Below are positions 1 to 9,850 of a stretch of DNA of 47,431 nt, piece after piece. The position numbers and the translations under genes are program-made. The first letter of the stretch is position 1. Each line of letters begins with the position of its first letter. Source of the stretch: an uncultured Bacteroidales bacterium (GTDB lineage: Bacteria > Bacteroidota > Bacteroidia > Bacteroidales > UBA932). Under the pieces are notes generated by a model that was not told the DNA's origin, searched no databases, and worked only from the letters and a program-made list of their open reading frames with translations. The stretch is taken from assembly GCA_900318355.1 (NCBI GenBank), contig ONKE01000037.1, positions 1 to 47,431 of the forward strand, written 5' to 3'.

Positions 1-83
1 AGAGCGAGATTCGAACTCGCGATACCCTTTTGGGGTACACACGCTTTCCAGGCGTGCCTCTTCAGCCACTCGAGCATCTCTCC
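1..83 (-). tRNA. tRNA-Ser(GGA), 3' end cut by window edge
   Basis: Read on the minus strand from 83 to 1, the sequence begins GGAGAGATGCTCGAGTGG, contains an anticodon loop CTGGAAA (anticodon GGA), a long variable arm typical of serine tRNAs, and a T-arm with GAGTTCGAATCTC. The last acceptor bases and the CCA end fall outside the window. A good promoter lies just upstream (112-144). The anticodon GGA reads UCC/UCU serine codons. Confidence 0.95.
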
Positions 84-111
84 AAAAATAGCGGCCGGAA
101 GAACCGGACTG

Positions 112-144
112 CAAATGTACGAAAAACTTTCGGAAAGTTGCAAA
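112..144 (-). promoter_or_regulatory. Bacteroidota-type promoter of tRNA-Ser
   Basis: On the minus strand TACATTTG (119-112) matches the phylum's -7 box TAnnTTTG exactly. A TTTG (144-141) lies 21 bases further upstream and fits the -33 box. The predicted start is near 106, about 20 bases before the mature tRNA 5' end. Confidence 0.7.
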
Positions 145-183
145 AAATGTGGAAAAAATCTTTCCGATGGCTTCGAAAAAAAA

Positions 184-244
184 TTTCGGATTGCGCCTTT
201 TGATAATCTGAAAGGATATGGGCCGGAAATGTTACAATCCGAAA
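184..244. other. Inverted repeat in intergenic region, possible structured RNA
   Basis: A perfect 10-base inverted repeat, TTTCGGATTG at 184-193 and CAATCCGAAA at 235-244, encloses a second short one, CCTTT at 196-200 and AAAGG at 211-215. Together they could fold into a nested stem-loop. The surrounding 84-482 stretch is AT-richer than the genes, and I see no convincing gene in it other than the leader elements listed separately. Its function is unknown. Confidence 0.35.
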
Positions 245-329
245 GCCAAACCGCCGAATAGCTTTAGAGTTGTCATCTCTTAAAACGATAAAAACCTGAA
301 TTATACCATTCTGGAGGGTGGAGTGCCGG

Positions 330-361
330 TTTGGAAAAAACACAAATTATTTGTTAATTTG
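330..361 (+). promoter_or_regulatory. Probable promoter of the SusC operon
   Basis: TTTG at 330-333 is followed after 20 bases by TTAATTTG at 354-361, which matches TAnnTTTG except at the second base. The predicted start near 367 gives a leader of about 115 bases before the SusC-like start codon, long enough to carry regulatory structure. Confidence 0.45.
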
Positions 362-396
362 CGGAAATTGTCTGTACTGTACGCACCGGGTGGTGA

Positions 397-471
397 ATGT
401 TTATGCGGGCAAGGCCCCCTGAAAGGGGGAGCGATTTATGGTTTGAACTTATTCAAATTTTTGTGTATTAA
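397..471 (+). promoter_or_regulatory. Structured leader of SusC mRNA with hairpin and short upstream ORF
   Basis: The leader contains a GC-rich hairpin, CCCCCT (415-420) pairing with AGGGGG (424-429). An open frame of 24 codons, starting ATG at 397 (or 403) and ending TAA at 469-471, reads through it. It stops only 11 bases before the SusC-like start at 483. Whether this frame is translated is unknown; the hairpin is seen directly. Confidence 0.3.
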
Positions 472-482
472 AGGAATAGCTT

Positions 483-3400
483 ATGAAAAGAATCAAGGTT
501 CTATTCGTAATGTTGTCGTTGCTCGCGGGTTCTGCGGCGTTTGCCCAGCAGAACATCTCGGTCTCCGGCGTCGTGACTGACGCGTCGACCGGCGAGCCCG
601 TCCCCTTTGCGGCTATACAGATTGCAGGGACTGCTACGGGCGGAGCGACGGACGCAGATGGTAAATACACCATCACGGTCCGTTCTGACGGCACACTGAT
701 CTTCTCATCCGTAGGCTACAAGAATTCAGAGATTCCGGTTGCGGGACAGAGCAAGCATGACGTTCAGCTCTTCCCCGACAGCGAAACGCTTGCAGAGACC
801 ATCGTCGTTGCTTTCGGTACCTCAACGAAGGAAGCCTTCACCGGTTCTGCGGCCGTTGTGAAATCATCGGATATTTCCAAGGTGCAGAGCTCCGACGTGA
901 CGCGTTCCCTGGAAGGCCTCGTCGCAGGCGTGCAGATGACAACGTCCTCGGGTTCGCTCGGTTCTTCCCCGTCCATCATCATCCGCGGTATCGGCTCCAT
1001 CAATGCCAGCTCGACCCCTCTCTACGTGGTTGACGGCATCCCCTACGGCGGTGACATGAACAACATCAACCCGGCCGACATCGAGTCGATGACCGTCCTC
1101 AAGGACGCCGCCTCGAATGCCCTCTACGGTGCCCGTGGCGCCAACGGCGTCATCATGATCACCACCAAGAAAGCCAAGGCGGGCGATGCCACGGTCAACG
1201 TCGACGCCAAGTGGGGTCTCAACACCAAGGCTCTCCAGTTCTACGACTACATCACGGATCCGGGTCAGTATTACGAGATGCACTACCGCACCCTCTACGA
1301 CTACTACCGCCTCTCGGCCACCGGCAATTATTCCAACAACGAGGCCCACGTCGCCGCAGCCCGCGCCCTTGTGCAGTCGTCCAATGAAGGCGGCCTGGGC
1401 TACAACATCTTCACCGTGCCCGACGGCCAATACCTGATTGGTTCCAACGGCAGGCTGAACCCCAACGCCACCCTTGGACGTCGCATGGCTTACAACGGAC
1501 AGGAATACTACCTGACCTCCGACAACTGGATGGACGCCGTCTACCAGACCGGTTTCCGCCAGGAATACAACGTCAGCGTCTCCGGTTCCAACGAGAAGGC
1601 GTCGGTCCACGCTTCGTTCGGCTATCTTAACAACAAGGGTATCGTCTACGGCAACGACATGTTCCGTTACACCGGACGTCTCCGCGCCGAATACCAGGCC
1701 AAGGAATGGCTGAAGGTGGGTGCCAACGTCGGCTACACCAACTTCAACTGGAACAACTCCAACGGCGACGAAGGCAACTCAGGCTCCACCGGCAACATCT
1801 TCGGCTTTGCCGCCACGATGGCCCCTATCTATCCGGTCTACATCCGCGACGGACAGGGCAACATCATGGTCGACTCCCACGGCTACACGGTCTACGATTT
1901 CGGTAACGGAATGAACGCCGGTCTCACCCGACCCAACAACCCTAACGCCAACGCCCTCAGCCTTGCCCGCCTCGACGTGAGCAACTCCGAAGGCAACGCC
2001 GTCACGACCCAGGCCTTCGCCGAGGTCCGCTTCCTGAAGGATTTCAAATTCACCTTCAACGCCGGTTTCAACCTCGACGAGACCCGTTCCACGGACATGA
2101 GCAACATGTACTACGGCCAGTTCGCCACCAACGGCGGTTCCATCAGCAAGAGCCACAGCCGCTACTTCGCGCTCAACCTCCAGGAATACCTCGACTACAA
2201 CAAGACCATCGCCCAGGTCCACCACATCGGAGCGATGATCGGTCACGAGAACTACAACGTCACTTCGTCCAGCCTGGGTGCCAGCAAGACCAAGATGTTC
2301 TCCATCGACAACCTCGAACTCAACGGGGCGGTCGTCGACGCACAGGGCGCATCTTCTTCCCGTAGCCGCTACAACACCGAAGGTTACTTCACCCGTGTCC
2401 AGTACGACTACGACAACAAGCTCTTCCTCAGCGCCTCCTACCGTCTGGACGCATCTTCGCGTTTCGCGGTCAACTACCGATGGGCCAACTTCTGGTCGGC
2501 CGGCGTGGGCTGGCTGATCGACCGTGAGCCCTGGTTCAAGGCACAGTGGGTCGACATGCTCAAGCTCAAGGCTTCCGTAGGTTCGCAGGGTAACGACAAC
2601 ATCGGCAGCTACCTCTACACCGACACCTACAACATCTCCAACAACGAGGGCGAGATCGCAATCTCCTTCGCCGGCAAGGGTAACCCCCAGATCACCTGGG
2701 AAACCAACACCAACATCAACGCCGGTGTGGACTTCGAACTGCTCGGCGGGCGTTTCCGCGGAGGTATCGAATACTTCTACCGCCTGACCTCCGACATGCT
2801 CTTCTGGTTCACCGTTCCGCGTTCCCTCGGTTATTCCGGTTACTACGACAACATCGGCGACATGCGCAACAGCGGTGTCGAGTTCAACATCGCCGCCACC
2901 GCCATCAACCGCAGCAACTTCCGTTGGGACATCAACTTAAACGCAACCCACTACACCAACAAGGTGCTGATGCTCCCGGAGGAAAACAAGACCCTGACCG
3001 TCGAAGGTCACGGCGGTTTCGCCTCCAACAACAAGTTCATCGGTGAAGGCCTGCCTCTGAACACCTTCTACATCCGCAAATACGCCGGCATCGACCACGA
3101 AGACGGCAAGTCCCTCTGGTGGAAGGACATCAAGGACGCCGACGGCACCCTGGTCCGCCGCGAAAAGACCAAGGAATATTCCGAGGCCACCCAGTACCTC
3201 TGCGACGACACGACCCCGAAGGTCTACGGCGGTTTCGGCACCAGCATCGAGACCTACGGATTCGACTTCGCCGTCCAGTTTACCTACTCCCTCGGCGGCA
3301 AGACCTACGACTCCGGTTATGCGGCCCTGATGGGTTCCCCGTCCACAAGCACCGGCAGCAACTTCCACAAGGATGCGCTCGGCGCCTGGACTCCTGAAAA

Positions 3401-3704
3401 CAAGACCTCGGACATCCCCCGCATCGTCTATCAGGACCAGAACACCGCAGGCGAGTCCGACCGTTTCCTCGTTCCGGCAAGCTACCTGAACATCCAGAAC
3501 GCCCAGCTCGGCTACACCTTCCCCAAGAAGTGGACCGACAAGGTCAAACTCTCGCGCCTGCGCGTATATCTTATGTGTGACAATATCTGGTACTGGTCCT
3601 ACAGGCAGGGTCTCGACCCCCGCTACAGCTTCAGCGGTTCGACCAACTTCGCCAGCAACTCCCCGATCCGTACTTTCTCGGGTGGTATCAACATTACATT
3701 CTAA
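483..3704 (+). CDS. SusC/RagA-like TonB-dependent outer-membrane transporter
   Basis: This 1073-residue protein should form the TonB-gated outer-membrane channel of a SusCD-type import complex. Residues 1-22 are a signal peptide ending AFAQ. Residues about 25-110 are a carboxypeptidase-regulatory-like beta-sandwich ending in a TonB-box-like ETIVVAFG. A plug domain follows (IIIRGIGSI, LYVVDGIP, LYGARGANGVIMITT), then a long barrel ending in an aromatic strand INITF. Length and order are normal for SusC. The start at 483 is supported by the signal peptide and an upstream AAGGA. It is followed after 15 bases by the SusD-like gene. Its neighbours are two surface proteases and no glycosidase, so oligopeptides are a more likely substrate than glycans, as for RagA of Porphyromonas. 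That substrate is inference. Confidence 0.95.
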   Translation: MKRIKVLFVMLSLLAGSAAFAQQNISVSGVVTDASTGEPVPFAAIQIAGTATGGATDADGKYTITVRSDGTLIFSSVGYKNSEIPVAGQSKHDVQLFPDSETLAETIVVAFGTSTKEAFTGSAAVVKSSDISKVQSSDVTRSLEGLVAGVQMTTSSGSLGSSPSIIIRGIGSINASSTPLYVVDGIPYGGDMNNINPADIESMTVLKDAASNALYGARGANGVIMITTKKAKAGDATVNVDAKWGLNTKALQFYDYITDPGQYYEMHYRTLYDYYRLSATGNYSNNEAHVAAARALVQSSNEGGLGYNIFTVPDGQYLIGSNGRLNPNATLGRRMAYNGQEYYLTSDNWMDAVYQTGFRQEYNVSVSGSNEKASVHASFGYLNNKGIVYGNDMFRYTGRLRAEYQAKEWLKVGANVGYTNFNWNNSNGDEGNSGSTGNIFGFAATMAPIYPVYIRDGQGNIMVDSHGYTVYDFGNGMNAGLTRPNNPNANALSLARLDVSNSEGNAVTTQAFAEVRFLKDFKFTFNAGFNLDETRSTDMSNMYYGQFATNGGSISKSHSRYFALNLQEYLDYNKTIAQVHHIGAMIGHENYNVTSSSLGASKTKMFSIDNLELNGAVVDAQGASSSRSRYNTEGYFTRVQYDYDNKLFLSASYRLDASSRFAVNYRWANFWSAGVGWLIDREPWFKAQWVDMLKLKASVGSQGNDNIGSYLYTDTYNISNNEGEIAISFAGKGNPQITWETNTNINAGVDFELLGGRFRGGIEYFYRLTSDMLFWFTVPRSLGYSGYYDNIGDMRNSGVEFNIAATAINRSNFRWDINLNATHYTNKVLMLPEENKTLTVEGHGGFASNNKFIGEGLPLNTFYIRKYAGIDHEDGKSLWWKDIKDADGTLVRREKTKEYSEATQYLCDDTTPKVYGGFGTSIETYGFDFAVQFTYSLGGKTYDSGYAALMGSPSTSTGSNFHKDALGAWTPENKTSDIPRIVYQDQNTAGESDRFLVPASYLNIQNAQLGYTFPKKWTDKVKLSRLRVYLMCDNIWYWSYRQGLDPRYSFSGSTNFASNSPIRTFSGGINITF

Positions 3705-3719
3705 AAGGAGGATAAGCGT

Positions 3720-5390
3720 ATGAAAAACAATATTCTGAAATATTCCGTTATTCTCCTGTCGGTTGCCCTTGCATCCGCATGTATCAAGGAGACTTTCCCC
3801 GAGAGCAGCACACAGACAGCCGAGCAGGTTGCCAAGAGTGAAGACGCCCTCAAGGCACAGGCCAACGCCCTTCCAGTCCAGATGATGCGCTCCGGCGGCA
3901 TCCTCGGCTCCGGCAGCCGCCACTGGGACTTCGGTATTCCCGCCCTCCATGTCGCAACGGACTTCATGCTCGAAGACATCGCGACCCAGGGCGAGCCCGG
4001 CTACAACCACTTCGGTTACTGGGCCACCAACGAATACATGGGTTCCGAATACGTTTTCGCCCAGGGATTCTGGGTAGGCTACTACAAGTGGATCAAGTCC
4101 TGCAACGACATCATTTCCGTCGTCAATCCGGAAACGGCCACCGCAGAGATGCTGCAATACCTCGGACTGGCCTACGCCTACCGCGCCTACTTCTACCTCG
4201 ACCTCGCCCGTCTGTATGAGCCCGTTTCCAACGGCGGAGTCTACACCGACGTAAGCCGCGTGGCCAACCTGACCGTTCCGATCGTCGACGAGACCATCGA
4301 CTTCGAAAAGGCCAAGAACAACCCCCGCGCCACCCACGAGGAGATGTACACGTTCATCTTCAGCGACCTCGAGAAGGCTGCCGAATACCTCAAGGACGTC
4401 AAGAGCGGCTACACCACTCCGACCATCTGGGGCGTCTACGGCCTTTTCGCCCGCGCCTACATGGCCGACGGCAACTACAAGGAGGCGGCCCGTTACGCCA
4501 AGATGGTCATCGACCAGAGCGGCAAGTCCCCTCTGACCCAGGACCAGTGGGAAGACCCCGTGAACGGCTTCAACAACGGTGCGGCCAACAACTCCTGGAT
4601 CTGGGGCCTTACGGTGTCGAGCGAAAACTTCAACAACCTGTTAGCCTTCTCCGCCCACCTCTCCGGCGAGGCGCAGTGGGGCTACATGACGCTGACCAAG
4701 CTCGGCATCAACAAGGAGCTCTACAACTTCATCAACGACAAGGACTTCCGCAAGCACTCCTGGCTCGATCCGGACTTCATGTCCTACTATAAGTACAAGC
4801 TGGCAGGTTCGGCCGCCGACCAGGATGCATTCCTCAACGGTTCCGACGCCAAGAGCCTTACCCCTGCCGTGGCTTATCAGGCCATCAAGTTCCGTCCCGC
4901 CAAGGGCGAGTGCAACGACTACAACGTCGGCAACGCCGCTGACCACTGCCTGATGCGTATCGAAGAGATGCACTTCATCTACGCCGAGGCCCTTGCCCGC
5001 GACAACGACCTCCCCGGCGCGATCAAGGCCCTGAACACCATCATGAAGACCCGCTACACCGACGGCAGCTACGACTGCACCGGCCGCGCCTCCTCGCAGA
5101 AGGGCTTCCTCGACGAACTCTTCCTCCAGAAGAGGGTTGAGTTCTGGGGCGAAGGCATCATGATCTACGACTACAAGCGCTATGGCAACAAGGGTATCCA
5201 CCGCGGCTACGAAGGCACCAACCACGCACAGGTGGAGCGCCTCAACACGGCCGAACGTTTCAACTCCGACGGTACTCCTTCCCCGCAATGGAACCTGGTC
5301 GTCACCCGTTCCGAGTTCCAGAACAACCTCGGAATCACCGACGTCACCAACAACCCGGACCCGTCCGGTACCATTAAACTCTGGAAATAA
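3720..5390 (+). CDS. SusD/RagB-like substrate-binding lipoprotein
   Basis: This 556-residue lipoprotein should act as the extracellular lid of the SusC-like channel. A signal peptide ends in ASAC (lipid Cys21). The mature start CIKET has the Cys-x-Lys-acidic pattern reported as a surface-export signal in Bacteroidota. The helical TPR-like core is suggested by motifs such as AYRAYFYLDLARLYEPV, by YIFSDLEKAAEYL-type helices and by the family's C-terminal EEMHFIYAEAL / FLDELFLQKRVEFWGEG region. A strong AGGAGG lies just before the start codon. It ends 14 bases before the next lipoprotein gene, within the same operon. The ligand cannot be read from sequence; the protease neighbours point to peptides. 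Confidence 0.94.
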   Translation: MKNNILKYSVILLSVALASACIKETFPESSTQTAEQVAKSEDALKAQANALPVQMMRSGGILGSGSRHWDFGIPALHVATDFMLEDIATQGEPGYNHFGYWATNEYMGSEYVFAQGFWVGYYKWIKSCNDIISVVNPETATAEMLQYLGLAYAYRAYFYLDLARLYEPVSNGGVYTDVSRVANLTVPIVDETIDFEKAKNNPRATHEEMYTFIFSDLEKAAEYLKDVKSGYTTPTIWGVYGLFARAYMADGNYKEAARYAKMVIDQSGKSPLTQDQWEDPVNGFNNGAANNSWIWGLTVSSENFNNLLAFSAHLSGEAQWGYMTLTKLGINKELYNFINDKDFRKHSWLDPDFMSYYKYKLAGSAADQDAFLNGSDAKSLTPAVAYQAIKFRPAKGECNDYNVGNAADHCLMRIEEMHFIYAEALARDNDLPGAIKALNTIMKTRYTDGSYDCTGRASSQKGFLDELFLQKRVEFWGEGIMIYDYKRYGNKGIHRGYEGTNHAQVERLNTAERFNSDGTPSPQWNLVVTRSEFQNNLGITDVTNNPDPSGTIKLWK

Positions 5391-5404
5391 AATACGACCG
5401 AGAT

Positions 5405-7876
5405 ATGAAAGCATCAAAATATATAGCATCGCTGCTGGCCCTGGGGCTTCTGGCCGTCTCCTGCTCCAAGAAGGAAGACATCCAGCCCGGACCGCAGGAC
5501 TGGTCTGACAGTCAGCTGTTCTATTTCCCGACCCAGGCCCATCTCGGTTCAAACGAGCTGGAACCTGCCGATGACACGTATTTCACCTTCAAGGCGATGC
5601 GCAAGGACAACTCCGCGCGCAAGGTCATCGTCCCCACGGTGAAGGACACGTCGGAAGCCAAGGTGTTCTCCGTCGAGCCCATCGTCTTCGAGAAAGGCCA
5701 GACCGAGACCGAGTTCAAGGTCAGCTTCGACAAGGCGCAGATCGGCATAAACTACGGAGTCACCATTTCCGTGGAAGGTCCGCAGAACGTTTCCTACTAC
5801 TCCACGCAGCCTACGACGCTCAGTTTCGAGGTAATCCGCGTGCAGTGGAACTATCTCGGCAAGGCCAAATACCGCGACGACTTCATCTCCACCATATGGG
5901 TTATTCCCAACAAGTATGCTGAAGCCGACGTCGACATCTACGAGCGCGAAGACATGCCGGGCTACTACCGTTTCCCCGACCTCTACACCAAGAAGCTTCT
6001 CGCAGATTTGTTCGGCCGCGATGAAAACAACGTCGACGGCTATTACACGGACGAAAGCACCGTCGACATCGATGCCACCGACCCCACCAAGGTCAAGATC
6101 AAGCCTCAGCCTCTTGGCGTCCTCGTCAACAACTTCGAGCAGGTGGGATCTTCATACAGTCCCGAATACTGGGTAAACGGCAACTCCTACGGCACCATGG
6201 AAGACGGTGTACTGACCTTCCCATCGCGTGGACTAACCATTGAATACCAAAGCGGAAGCATCACCAATGCAAATGCCAACGGCATGTTCAGGCTTGTTCT
6301 TCCGGGCTACACGGCCACCGACTACATCCTCGACATAGAGGCCGGCCACTCCGACAAAAACGGCGTCATCCGCCTTTCCTTTGACAAGAGCGCCGATGTC
6401 AAGACCATCGTCTACCAGATTTTCGAAGGCCGCCTGAACGACACGCAGGTTTCCGAGTTCGCAATGAGGATTGCCGACGGTTCCCTGGCCGGTTCGAAGA
6501 CCCTTGCCGAATCGAAGTCCGTCAGCATGACCTTCGACAAGACCGGAATCTACACGGCAGTCGCCGTCGGTCTCGACAAGAACGGCGAAGCCCAGGTTAC
6601 CGCCTCGCGCATATTCGGCTATGTCGCTCCCGGCGAGGAAGCTTCGGTCATCCTCAATGCCGGCCTTGACGTCAACGACCGCTACGCCCCGCAGGGCAAC
6701 ACCAGCGAAAACTCCATGCAGTACTACATCAACGGCCAGGATATCCTCGAGCTCTACTACGGCCTTTACGACCGTGCCGACGTTGATGCAGGCCTGGATG
6801 ACATCGTAGCCGTCCTTACCGATCCCGAGAATGAAAATGCCGTCCCTGACACCACCCTTGCCAAGATCAATGCCGAGGGTATTTCCGGTATCTTCACCGG
6901 CCTTGCTCCCGGTACGGAATATGTCCTCGTGGTCGTTGCCGACAACGGCTATGTGGAGCAGACCCTGACATTCTCCAACACCACCGGCGGCGAATACAAC
7001 GAGGTCTATCGCAAATATTCCGACTACAATCTTCGCTCAACAAGCGACATTTCCGCCTATGACGGGGTCTACAACTACTACGCGAAAGACCGTCTGGCCA
7101 TTACCGAGGCCAATCCCAAGGGCGACCCGCAGCGTAAATACATCGGTCAGGTTACCGTCACGTCCGACAAGACCACCGGCCGTGTCTGGTTCAAGGGGCT
7201 GTTCCCCCGCGCAAACGAGGCTCTCGGCATGAAGGCCGATACAGTCTATTTCAGCTCGTCCAACAACGGCACCCTGCTGCACTACGACCAGACACTCAGG
7301 GAAGTAACTGATCCTTCAGGATTCATACTCTACCCTTGGCTTGGAGTCTACGGCGACTACTATGAGCAATACTACGACAGGTATGGTTCATTGGTCTACT
7401 TGATGTACTACTCCTATTCACGGCACGCGAGCCAGTTGATGGAGGGCGGCTTCGTAGGCGACGGGCGCATCTCCTTCGTCACCCGTTTTTCCGAAGTGGA
7501 CTTCTGCGGACTCGGTATCATGGCCTACTTCGATCCTAGGGGCAACAGCCTCGACGGCGTCTATGCCATCTACAACAACATCCTGCTCGTCAAGCCCGAA
7601 GTCGACAATTCCGGTCTAGCACCTGAAACCGACGAAACGACAGAGCCGGCCGGCGCCCCCCGCAGGGTCCGCACCAACATGGTCGAGCTTCCCGAGCCCG
7701 TGCTCAAGCCCGGACGTGTCGGCTACACCGACATTCCCGTTGCCGGCATCGAGCGCAGCGTCAAGGTCGCTTCCTACAAGGCCGCTGCCGAAACCGATGG
7801 TGCTTACGGTCCGGTCGGAACCATGCTTCTGGTCCGCGACGATGTACGTCCGGCCGATATCCAGCCCGTCCAATAA
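5405..7876 (+). CDS. Large surface lipoprotein at the SusE/F position of the operon
   Basis: An 823-residue lipoprotein with a signal peptide ending AVSC (Cys20) and a mature start CSKKED, the Cys-x-Lys-acidic surface-export pattern. I do not recognise one family over the full length. Residues about 35-140 look like the all-beta N-terminal module common in SusCD-associated lipoproteins (DUF4843/Calx-beta-like). The middle (about 490-530) has a fibronectin-III-like stretch with GLAPGTEYVLVVV. The C-terminal third is rich in Tyr and Asp. There are no obvious catalytic motifs. It sits directly after the SusD-like gene, where SusE/SusF-type binding proteins usually lie, so an accessory substrate-binding role outside the cell is my inference. 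Confidence 0.75.
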   Translation: MKASKYIASLLALGLLAVSCSKKEDIQPGPQDWSDSQLFYFPTQAHLGSNELEPADDTYFTFKAMRKDNSARKVIVPTVKDTSEAKVFSVEPIVFEKGQTETEFKVSFDKAQIGINYGVTISVEGPQNVSYYSTQPTTLSFEVIRVQWNYLGKAKYRDDFISTIWVIPNKYAEADVDIYEREDMPGYYRFPDLYTKKLLADLFGRDENNVDGYYTDESTVDIDATDPTKVKIKPQPLGVLVNNFEQVGSSYSPEYWVNGNSYGTMEDGVLTFPSRGLTIEYQSGSITNANANGMFRLVLPGYTATDYILDIEAGHSDKNGVIRLSFDKSADVKTIVYQIFEGRLNDTQVSEFAMRIADGSLAGSKTLAESKSVSMTFDKTGIYTAVAVGLDKNGEAQVTASRIFGYVAPGEEASVILNAGLDVNDRYAPQGNTSENSMQYYINGQDILELYYGLYDRADVDAGLDDIVAVLTDPENENAVPDTTLAKINAEGISGIFTGLAPGTEYVLVVVADNGYVEQTLTFSNTTGGEYNEVYRKYSDYNLRSTSDISAYDGVYNYYAKDRLAITEANPKGDPQRKYIGQVTVTSDKTTGRVWFKGLFPRANEALGMKADTVYFSSSNNGTLLHYDQTLREVTDPSGFILYPWLGVYGDYYEQYYDRYGSLVYLMYYSYSRHASQLMEGGFVGDGRISFVTRFSEVDFCGLGIMAYFDPRGNSLDGVYAIYNNILLVKPEVDNSGLAPETDETTEPAGAPRRVRTNMVELPEPVLKPGRVGYTDIPVAGIERSVKVASYKAAAETDGAYGPVGTMLLVRDDVRPADIQPVQ

Positions 7877-7888
7877 TCTTTAGCAGCT

Positions 7889-9826
7889 ATGAAAATGAAA
7901 CAATACAGAATTTTAGGTGTTTTGGCGGCCGCGTCCCTGATGCTGGCCTCCTGTGCAGACCGCGTCGCCCCTGAAAAGGGTACCGTCGTCCGGGATGCCC
8001 ATTCTTTTGTCTCTGCAAAGATTGTCAACACTTCCGTGAATGCTTCCGCGAGCGAACTCATGGTTCAGGTCGGAGCCAACACGCGTGAGAATATCATGAG
8101 CCTTGAGGCAGTCCCCGGCGTCGCGTCGGTAGAGCCGCTCTTCTTCCACACCCCCGGCAAGGAGGAGATGGAAGCCCGTTTCGGTCTCGACCGCTGGATG
8201 CTCGTTTCCGTGGCGGGCGGCAAGTCCGTCGAGGCGGTTGCAGAGTCCATCGCCGGTCTGGACAAGGTCGAGAAGGTCGAGTTCAGCCACCTCATCAGCA
8301 GGGGAGGCGAGCTCCATGTCGCTTCCTGCGACGTGCCCGGCCCTGTGACGAAAGCCGTCGACTATCCGTTTGACGACCCTTACCTCGTCGACCAGTGGCA
8401 CTACATCAACAACGGTGACGTCCGTGCCGGCGCCGGTGCCCGCATAGGTGCCGACATCAACGTCAAGGACGCATGGTCCCTCTGCGCAGGCGATCCCGAC
8501 ATCATCGTCGGCGTCATCGATGAAGGCATCAAGTGGAACCACCCCGACCTGGCCGACAACATGTGGGTCAACGAAGCCGAGTTCAACGGCACGGAAGGCG
8601 TCGACGACGACGGCAACGGCCTTGTGGACGATATCTACGGCTACAACTTCGCTCTCCGCGACACGACCATCACCTACACTTCCGGCATCCACGGCACCCA
8701 CTGCGCCGGCACCATCGCGGCCGTCAACAACAACGGCATCGGCGTGTGCGGCGTGGCCGGCGGTACCGGCAAGGGCGACGGCTGCCGCCTCATGTCGGCC
8801 CAGGCCGCATATAAGGGCAGTTTCCCGATGGCCGGCACCCTGCGCGCCGTAAAATATGCCGCCGACAACGGTGCGGCGGTCATCAACTGTTCCTACGGCT
8901 ACAGCGGCGATGACATCACTTCCGACAGTCAGTATGCGACAAATTACCCTGCCGAGCTGGCTATCTACGAATACTTCGAAAACACTCCGAACGACGTGAC
9001 CGACGGCGGTATCTGCGTGTTCTCGGCCGGCAACGACGGTCTGGACCACTGCGAATACCCTGCAGGATACTACAAGTTCATCAGCGTCGGCGCACTCGCT
9101 TCCGACTATCTCCCGGCCTACTACTCCAGCTACGGCCCCGGCACCAGCATTTTCGCCCCCGGCGGAGAGGTCCAGAGCGGCAACGCCTATGGTGAAGTCC
9201 TTTCCACCGTCGTCCCCGAAATCAGCAACGGTGATGAATACGCCTTTGCCCAGGGTACTTCCATGTCGGCACCCCATATGACCGGCGTCGTGGCGCTGGG
9301 TCTTTCCTACGCCAAGAAACTCGGCAAGAAATACACCCGCGACGAGTTCAAGTCCCTCCTGCTCACCTCCACCAACAGTATTGACGACCTGCTCGTCGGC
9401 ACCCGTACCTCCTACGGCGGCACCAAGCAGCTCTACAAATACCGTGGCGGCACCGGTGCAGGCGCGATCGACGTCTGGAAGCTCTTCATGAACATCGAAG
9501 GCACCCCCTGCCTGGAAGCGATCCAGGGCGAAACCAACTTTGTCGACCTCGAGGAATACTTCGGCGGCAACGCTTCGTCCCTGACCTATCTCGGCGTCGA
9601 AATCTCCGACCGCGACAAGGCTTCCCTCGGTCTCGAGGAAGATCCCGTGATCCAGTACGGACGCCTTAAGATCACCCCCACCAAGTACGGAAGCGCCAAG
9701 TTCGTCATCCGCGCCGTCAACGGCGGCACCGAAATCGGCGGTGTCAAGGAAGGCGGCATGGAGATTTCCCGTACCGTGTCGGTCATCTGCCGTCCGGTTG
9801 TTTCCAAGAACGGCGGCTGGCTGTAA
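7889..9826 (+). CDS. Subtilisin-like (S8) serine protease, lipoprotein
   Basis: A 645-residue lipoprotein (signal peptide to LASC, Cys22). Residues about 38-135 form a propeptide-like region containing FGLDRW, shared with the second protease of the operon. The S8 catalytic triad is complete: Asp211 in GVIDEG, His268 in HGTHCAG, Ser458 in GTSMSAPH, with the oxyanion Asn382 in SAGNDG. A Ca-binding-like DDDGNGLVDD lies between Asp and His. About 110 residues after the catalytic core form a beta-rich tail. It should be an extracellular or surface endopeptidase. Its place between transporter genes and binding lipoproteins suggests that it supplies peptides to the SusCD-like complex. The mature start CADRV does not carry the Lys-acidic surface signal, so its location is less certain. 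Confidence 0.9.
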   Translation: MKMKQYRILGVLAAASLMLASCADRVAPEKGTVVRDAHSFVSAKIVNTSVNASASELMVQVGANTRENIMSLEAVPGVASVEPLFFHTPGKEEMEARFGLDRWMLVSVAGGKSVEAVAESIAGLDKVEKVEFSHLISRGGELHVASCDVPGPVTKAVDYPFDDPYLVDQWHYINNGDVRAGAGARIGADINVKDAWSLCAGDPDIIVGVIDEGIKWNHPDLADNMWVNEAEFNGTEGVDDDGNGLVDDIYGYNFALRDTTITYTSGIHGTHCAGTIAAVNNNGIGVCGVAGGTGKGDGCRLMSAQAAYKGSFPMAGTLRAVKYAADNGAAVINCSYGYSGDDITSDSQYATNYPAELAIYEYFENTPNDVTDGGICVFSAGNDGLDHCEYPAGYYKFISVGALASDYLPAYYSSYGPGTSIFAPGGEVQSGNAYGEVLSTVVPEISNGDEYAFAQGTSMSAPHMTGVVALGLSYAKKLGKKYTRDEFKSLLLTSTNSIDDLLVGTRTSYGGTKQLYKYRGGTGAGAIDVWKLFMNIEGTPCLEAIQGETNFVDLEEYFGGNASSLTYLGVEISDRDKASLGLEEDPVIQYGRLKITPTKYGSAKFVIRAVNGGTEIGGVKEGGMEISRTVSVICRPVVSKNGGWL

Positions 9827-9850
9827 TAACCCTTAAACGATACGTGCATT

